Part shown: in pieces, positions 60,841 to 64,000 of the stretch
Layout: each line of letters starts with the position of its first letter
Position numbering within the stretch: position 1 is the stretch's first letter
Assembly (NCBI RefSeq): GCF_052116305.1
Contig: NZ_JBQKLI010000014.1
Location: 1 to 64,000 of the forward strand
Source: JBQKLI01 sp012798975
GTDB lineage: Bacteria; Bacillota; Clostridia; Tissierellales; Peptoniphilaceae
DNA: 64,000 bases
Direction: 5' to 3'
Notes under the pieces: generated by a model
Seen by the model: the letters and a program-made list of their open reading frames with translations, nothing else
Told to the model about the DNA's origin: nothing
The model's database searches: none
Position numbers and translations under genes: made by a program

Positions 60841-62475
60841 TTACACATCAAAACAGCTTCCCCCGATAAATTCTCTTAAAATAGAGTTCTTCGGAATAAC
60901 ATCTGTCTGTTTCGCTTCGAAAAAACCTAACAATCTTATCAGCCGCTGAGCATCTAAATAGGTGTCATGATTTACAGGAATTTCCTCTAATAAAGGCAGA
61001 AGATGATCTTTTAAAATGATCATTTCATAGATCAGCGAAGAATTGAACATCACATCTGCTTCTTCCTGATAGGGAAATACATTCTTTTCTTCTCCTCTGC
61101 GCACATGATTCCACTGTTTTAAAGTTGCTATCGCATCATGCCCCCTCGTATTGTGATCTCTTACAATACGTCTCATAAGTCTTAAATCCGACACATAGAT
61201 ACTATTATGATCATCCAGATTTAAAGGAGTCAGGGCGCTTACATAGATTTTGTATTTTTGATCTTTCGGGATCATACTGGTTGTAACTTCATTTAACCCG
61301 TGAATCCCTTCTAGTATAATAATGGAGTTTTCCTTCAATGAATATCGTTCTTCTGTAGTTTTCTGTTTTCCTTCGATAAAATCAAACACCCTTAAGTTTA
61401 TTTCTCCTCCGGCAAGAAGTGTTAAAAGGTCCTTCTGCAAAGCCTCTACATCTACAGCTTCTACAGATTCCATAACCTCGTCTCCCTCTTTGGAAAGACT
61501 CTCTCGGCTTTTAAAATAATTATCCATTGCAATGGCCTTTGGCAAAAGCCCCAAAACTCTAAGCTGAATCGCTAAACGATTAGAGAAAGTAGTCTTTCCA
61601 GAGGAGCTGGGGCCAGCGATTAATATCAGCTTTGTCCGATCGATATGATCCTTGATTTCATCGGCGATATCGGAAATTTTCTTTTCCTGAAGCCCTTCTG
61701 ATATTAATACGATTTCTTGAAGTTTCCCCAATTCTACCCTTTTATTCAATTCCCCTATACTGTCTATTCCTAGTATCCCTGCCCAAATTTCCATCTCGTT
61801 ATAGACTTGGCGAAGTTTTGGAATATCCCAATGTGTCGGCTCTTCTTCTGGATTATACACACGAGGCAGCAGCAGTAGAAATCCGTCTTCAAACGATTCT
61901 AGTTTAAATTTATCGATATATCCGAAACTCGGGATCATAGGACCATAAAAATAATCATAAATGCCGCAGCTGTAATACAGGCTTATAATTTCATAGTCTA
62001 CTGCATGACTTAATAGTTTATTTTTATCTTCCATATTCTGACGGTCGAATATTTTTTGAGCCAATTTTTTTGGGACCCGCACCTTTTCGATATACTCATC
62101 CGCCTGAACAATATCCCACATTTTCTTTTCGATTCTTTTGTAATCAATCTCTCCATTGTAAAGAATTCTTCCAAAAATCTCATTATTCATCGAGTGAATA
62201 ATTTTCACTTTTGCATCTGGGTAAATCTCCTTCACTGCAATAATAAACAAGAAGGATAATGAACGCAGATAAACCCAATAACCCGGGAGATGAAGCCGTT
62301 CTAAAAAGGAAATATTTTTTCCCTCTCCGATTTTTTCATTTAAGCTTACTTCTTTTCCGTCGATAACTGCAGCTACCGGCAGATCTATTTCTGTCTCTAA
62401 AAGTTTCAGCACATCTTCTGCTGTACAGTTTTCATCTACATCCTTTGGTATACCTTCTACGATAATTCTCTTCAT
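60841..62475 (-). CDS. Nucleoside kinase with TGS and threonyl-tRNA synthetase-like N-terminus
   Basis: Uridine-kinase-like protein of 544 residues, a fusion common in Clostridia. Residues 1-60 form a ubiquitin-like/TGS domain (MKRIIVEGIPKDVDENCTAE), about 60-240 match the second additional domain of threonyl-tRNA synthetase, with GPMIPSFGYIDKF, and about 280-500 are the kinase with Walker A AGPSSSGKTTFSNRLA and EGIHGLN. It would phosphorylate a pyrimidine or other nucleoside. It is 22 bases upstream of the MobA-like gene, so the three genes form one unit. Confidence 0.92.
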   Translation of the reverse strand: MKRIIVEGIPKDVDENCTAEDVLKLLETEIDLPVAAVIDGKEVSLNEKIGEGKNISFLERLHLPGYWVYLRSLSFLFIIAVKEIYPDAKVKIIHSMNNEIFGRILYNGEIDYKRIEKKMWDIVQADEYIEKVRVPKKLAQKIFDRQNMEDKNKLLSHAVDYEIISLYYSCGIYDYFYGPMIPSFGYIDKFKLESFEDGFLLLLPRVYNPEEEPTHWDIPKLRQVYNEMEIWAGILGIDSIGELNKRVELGKLQEIVLISEGLQEKKISDIADEIKDHIDRTKLILIAGPSSSGKTTFSNRLAIQLRVLGLLPKAIAMDNYFKSRESLSKEGDEVMESVEAVDVEALQKDLLTLLAGGEINLRVFDFIEGKQKTTEERYSLKENSIIILEGIHGLNEVTTSMIPKDQKYKIYVSALTPLNLDDHNSIYVSDLRLMRRIVRDHNTRGHDAIATLKQWNHVRRGEEKNVFPYQEEADVMFNSSLIYEMIILKDHLLPLLEEIPVNHDTYLDAQRLIRLLGFFEAKQTDVIPKNSILREFIGGSCFDV

Positions 62476-62525
62476 TATCTCCCCTCCTTGATTTATCCTA
62501 TCCCCGGGGGAGGGTTCCCCCTTTT

Positions 62526-62807
62526 TTAAGCTTTATACTCTAATTCTTGATATTCTGGAATTTTATCGAACTTTCTTCTCACATAAGAACACTGAGGGAT
62601 GATCTTAACCTTATTTTTCCTCGCAATCTCTACTAAACGATCCAGAAGAGTTCCGGCAATAGGCCCTCCCCGATACTCCGGTTCTACATAAGTATGATCA
62701 AAAATCCATACACCATTTCCCGTATCGCTGTAAGTGATTACACCAGCTTCCTTTTCGCCATCCAAGGCCACTATTCTTCTCGTCTCTTCTATATATTTAT
62801 AATCCAT
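62526..62807 (-). CDS. Small GNAT-type N-acetyltransferase (YjdJ-like)
   Basis: A 93-residue minimal acetyltransferase domain. It has ITYSDTGNGVWIFDHTYVEP, the acetyl-CoA loop YRGGPIAGTLLDRLVEIARK near residue 45, and IIPQCSYVRRKFDKIPEY, the end typical of the Gcn5-related YjdJ/NATD1 group. The substrate is unknown. GGGAGG-like sequence precedes the ATG. Confidence 0.88.
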   Translation of the reverse strand: MDYKYIEETRRIVALDGEKEAGVITYSDTGNGVWIFDHTYVEPEYRGGPIAGTLLDRLVEIARKNKVKIIPQCSYVRRKFDKIPEYQELEYKA

Positions 62808-62829
62808 GATGTTTGTCCTCCCTTTTAAA

Positions 62830-63987
62830 TCATTTCTTTAACCGATTGATTCCTTCTAATCTTTCTAATACCCTAATTAAGGTGCTGTTCTTCTTTGCAA
62901 AGTGGATTCTCGCATATTTTTGAATATTTTCTCTGAAAAAACTAGAACCCGGCACCGCTGCAACACCGATTTTTGTCGTCAGATCTTTACAGAATTCATA
63001 ATCGCTTTCGTATCCGAATGATGAAATATCCAACAGAACATAGTAAGCTCCTTGAGGATCCGTATGAGAAATCTTTAAACTTGAAAGACCTTGAAGAAGC
63101 AGATCTTTCTTTCTCCGATAATCTTCGGCGAGTTTTTCATAATAATCCCAGCCGAACTCCAAACCCGCCACCGCCGCTTCCTGAAGGGGTGCTGGAGCGC
63201 CTACCGTAAGGAAATCATGGACATTTCGTATCTTCTCGATAATATAAGGAGCCGCAATTACATATCCAAGCCTCCATCCTGTAATCGAATATGTTTTTGA
63301 AAGAGATCCGCAGGAGATCGTCCTTTCTCTCATACCAGGCATAGAGGCAATATATACGTGTTTATGAGGCGCATAGAGTATGTGTTCATAAACTTCATCG
63401 GTAATGACAAAAACGTCGTATTTTACGGCTAAATCCGCTATTGTTTGCAGCTCTTCTTTTGTGAACACTTTACCAGAAGGATTGGAAGGATTGCAGAGTA
63501 TAAGAGCTTTGGGTTTTAATGCAAAGGCTTCTTCCAGCTCATTGGGATCAAAGGAAAACTCCGGCTCCTTCAAAGACACATAAATCGGTTCTGCGCCAGC
63601 GAGTATAGCGTCAGCCGAATAATTCTCGTAAAATGGCGAGAAGACCACCACTTTATCTCCTGGATTTGTTACGGCAAGCATCGATGCCATCATCGCTTCT
63701 GTACTTCCGCAGGTAACAACGATTTCTTTCTCCGGATCGATCTCCATATTCATAAAATGGGATTGTTTTTTTGCCAGGGCTTCTCTAAAATTCGCCGCTC
63801 CCCACGTAACACTGTATTGATGGGGACCTTCCATTGCCACTTCCGAAAGCCGCTGGAGCATTTCTTTCGGGGGATCAAAATCCGGAAACCCCTGTGCCAA
63901 GTTTATAGCACCAGCGCTGTCGGAAATTCGAGTCATCCTCCGAATCACAGAATCTGTAAATTGACTGCTTCTATTAGATAATATCAT
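62830..63987 (-). CDS. Class I/II pyridoxal phosphate aminotransferase
   Basis: Fold type I aminotransferase of 385 residues, close to the aspartate/aromatic or MalY-PatA-like groups. INLAQGFPDFDPPKEML and HQYSVTWGAANFREALA open it, LCNPSNPSGKVF (near 175), VITDEVYEHILY (cofactor Asp and Tyr), SCGSLSKTYSITGWRLGY with the Schiff-base lysine near 235, and the substrate-binding Arg in KYARIHFAKKN complete the active site. GGAGG precedes the ATG at 63987. The amino acid specificity is open. Confidence 0.92.
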   Translation of the reverse strand: MILSNRSSQFTDSVIRRMTRISDSAGAINLAQGFPDFDPPKEMLQRLSEVAMEGPHQYSVTWGAANFREALAKKQSHFMNMEIDPEKEIVVTCGSTEAMMASMLAVTNPGDKVVVFSPFYENYSADAILAGAEPIYVSLKEPEFSFDPNELEEAFALKPKALILCNPSNPSGKVFTKEELQTIADLAVKYDVFVITDEVYEHILYAPHKHVYIASMPGMRERTISCGSLSKTYSITGWRLGYVIAAPYIIEKIRNVHDFLTVGAPAPLQEAAVAGLEFGWDYYEKLAEDYRRKKDLLLQGLSSLKISHTDPQGAYYVLLDISSFGYESDYEFCKDLTTKIGVAAVPGSSFFRENIQKYARIHFAKKNSTLIRVLERLEGINRLKK

Positions 63988-64000
63988 AATTCCTCCTGTA

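Overview
The window is 64 kb of AT-rich bacterial chromosome from a low-GC Firmicute, most likely an anaerobic member of the Clostridia or Tissierellia. The reasons are strong AGGAGG ribosome binding sites, many poly-T hairpin terminators, ferredoxin-type proteins, a complete type I-B CRISPR-Cas locus, WalR-type boxes in front of 3D-domain cell-wall genes, and a small selenoprotein gene read through an in-frame TGA. The species cannot be fixed from the sequence.

Layout. 1-6.6 kb (minus strand): the first 21 codons of an IS3-like transposase at the edge; a tight run of two half-size chromate-type transporters, a thermonuclease and purH; an ECF S-component with a DUF4430 lipoprotein; a PfkB sugar kinase and a TalC/FSA-type aldolase. 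6.7-11.3 kb: a four-gene operon (DeoR regulator, DUF1537/DtnK acid-sugar kinase, PdxA2-type dehydrogenase, GntP permease) that fits uptake and breakdown of a four-carbon sugar acid such as D-threonate to dihydroxyacetone phosphate. 11.6-20.5 kb: aldehyde dehydrogenase, a class V aminotransferase, tRNA-Pro(GGG), an Opu-type osmolyte ABC transporter with permease and binding protein fused, and an FAD/NAD(P)-binding protein.

20.6-34.1 kb is the CRISPR-Cas locus: an array of 70 repeats and 69 spacers, then cas2-cas1-cas4-cas3-cas5-cas7-cas8b-cas6, all read on the minus strand. Two extra items are visible. A second ribosome binding site and ATG inside the 3' end of cas8b would make a separate Cas11b small subunit. 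Upstream of cas6 lies a solitary degenerate repeat with its own promoter; its pseudo-spacer matches the cas6 transcription start at 15 of 17 seed positions next to a TCA PAM. This is a Cas-regulating RNA (CreR-like) by which Cascade would repress its own operon.

34.4-51 kb: a WalR-box-controlled SH3b/3D-domain wall protein, an RnfB-like soluble ferredoxin, rhodanese, YjbQ, two transporters, a very acidic disordered repeat protein, an FMN reductase, a DUF362 iron-sulfur protein, a glutaredoxin with zinc ribbon, a cupin, a surface protein with a sorting-type tail, the CC/Se-family selenoprotein with a SECIS-like hairpin, DUF368, EamA, birA, sfsA and nadE. 51-64 kb: a serC-serA-DUF1015 cluster, a PanE-like reductase, a CNNM/CBS protein, a second 3D-domain protein with WalR boxes, a NYN-domain RNase-like protein, a degenerate MobA-like protein fused to a ModE-like helix-turn-helix, a TGS-type nucleoside kinase, a small acetyltransferase and a class I/II aminotransferase.

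Several gene ends are marked by long purine/pyrimidine-asymmetric inverted repeats (near 0.1-0.4, 13.1, 43.0-43.3 and 50.9-51.1 kb) that look like one dispersed repeat family. All functional calls come from reading the sequence and remembered family features; no database search was run.
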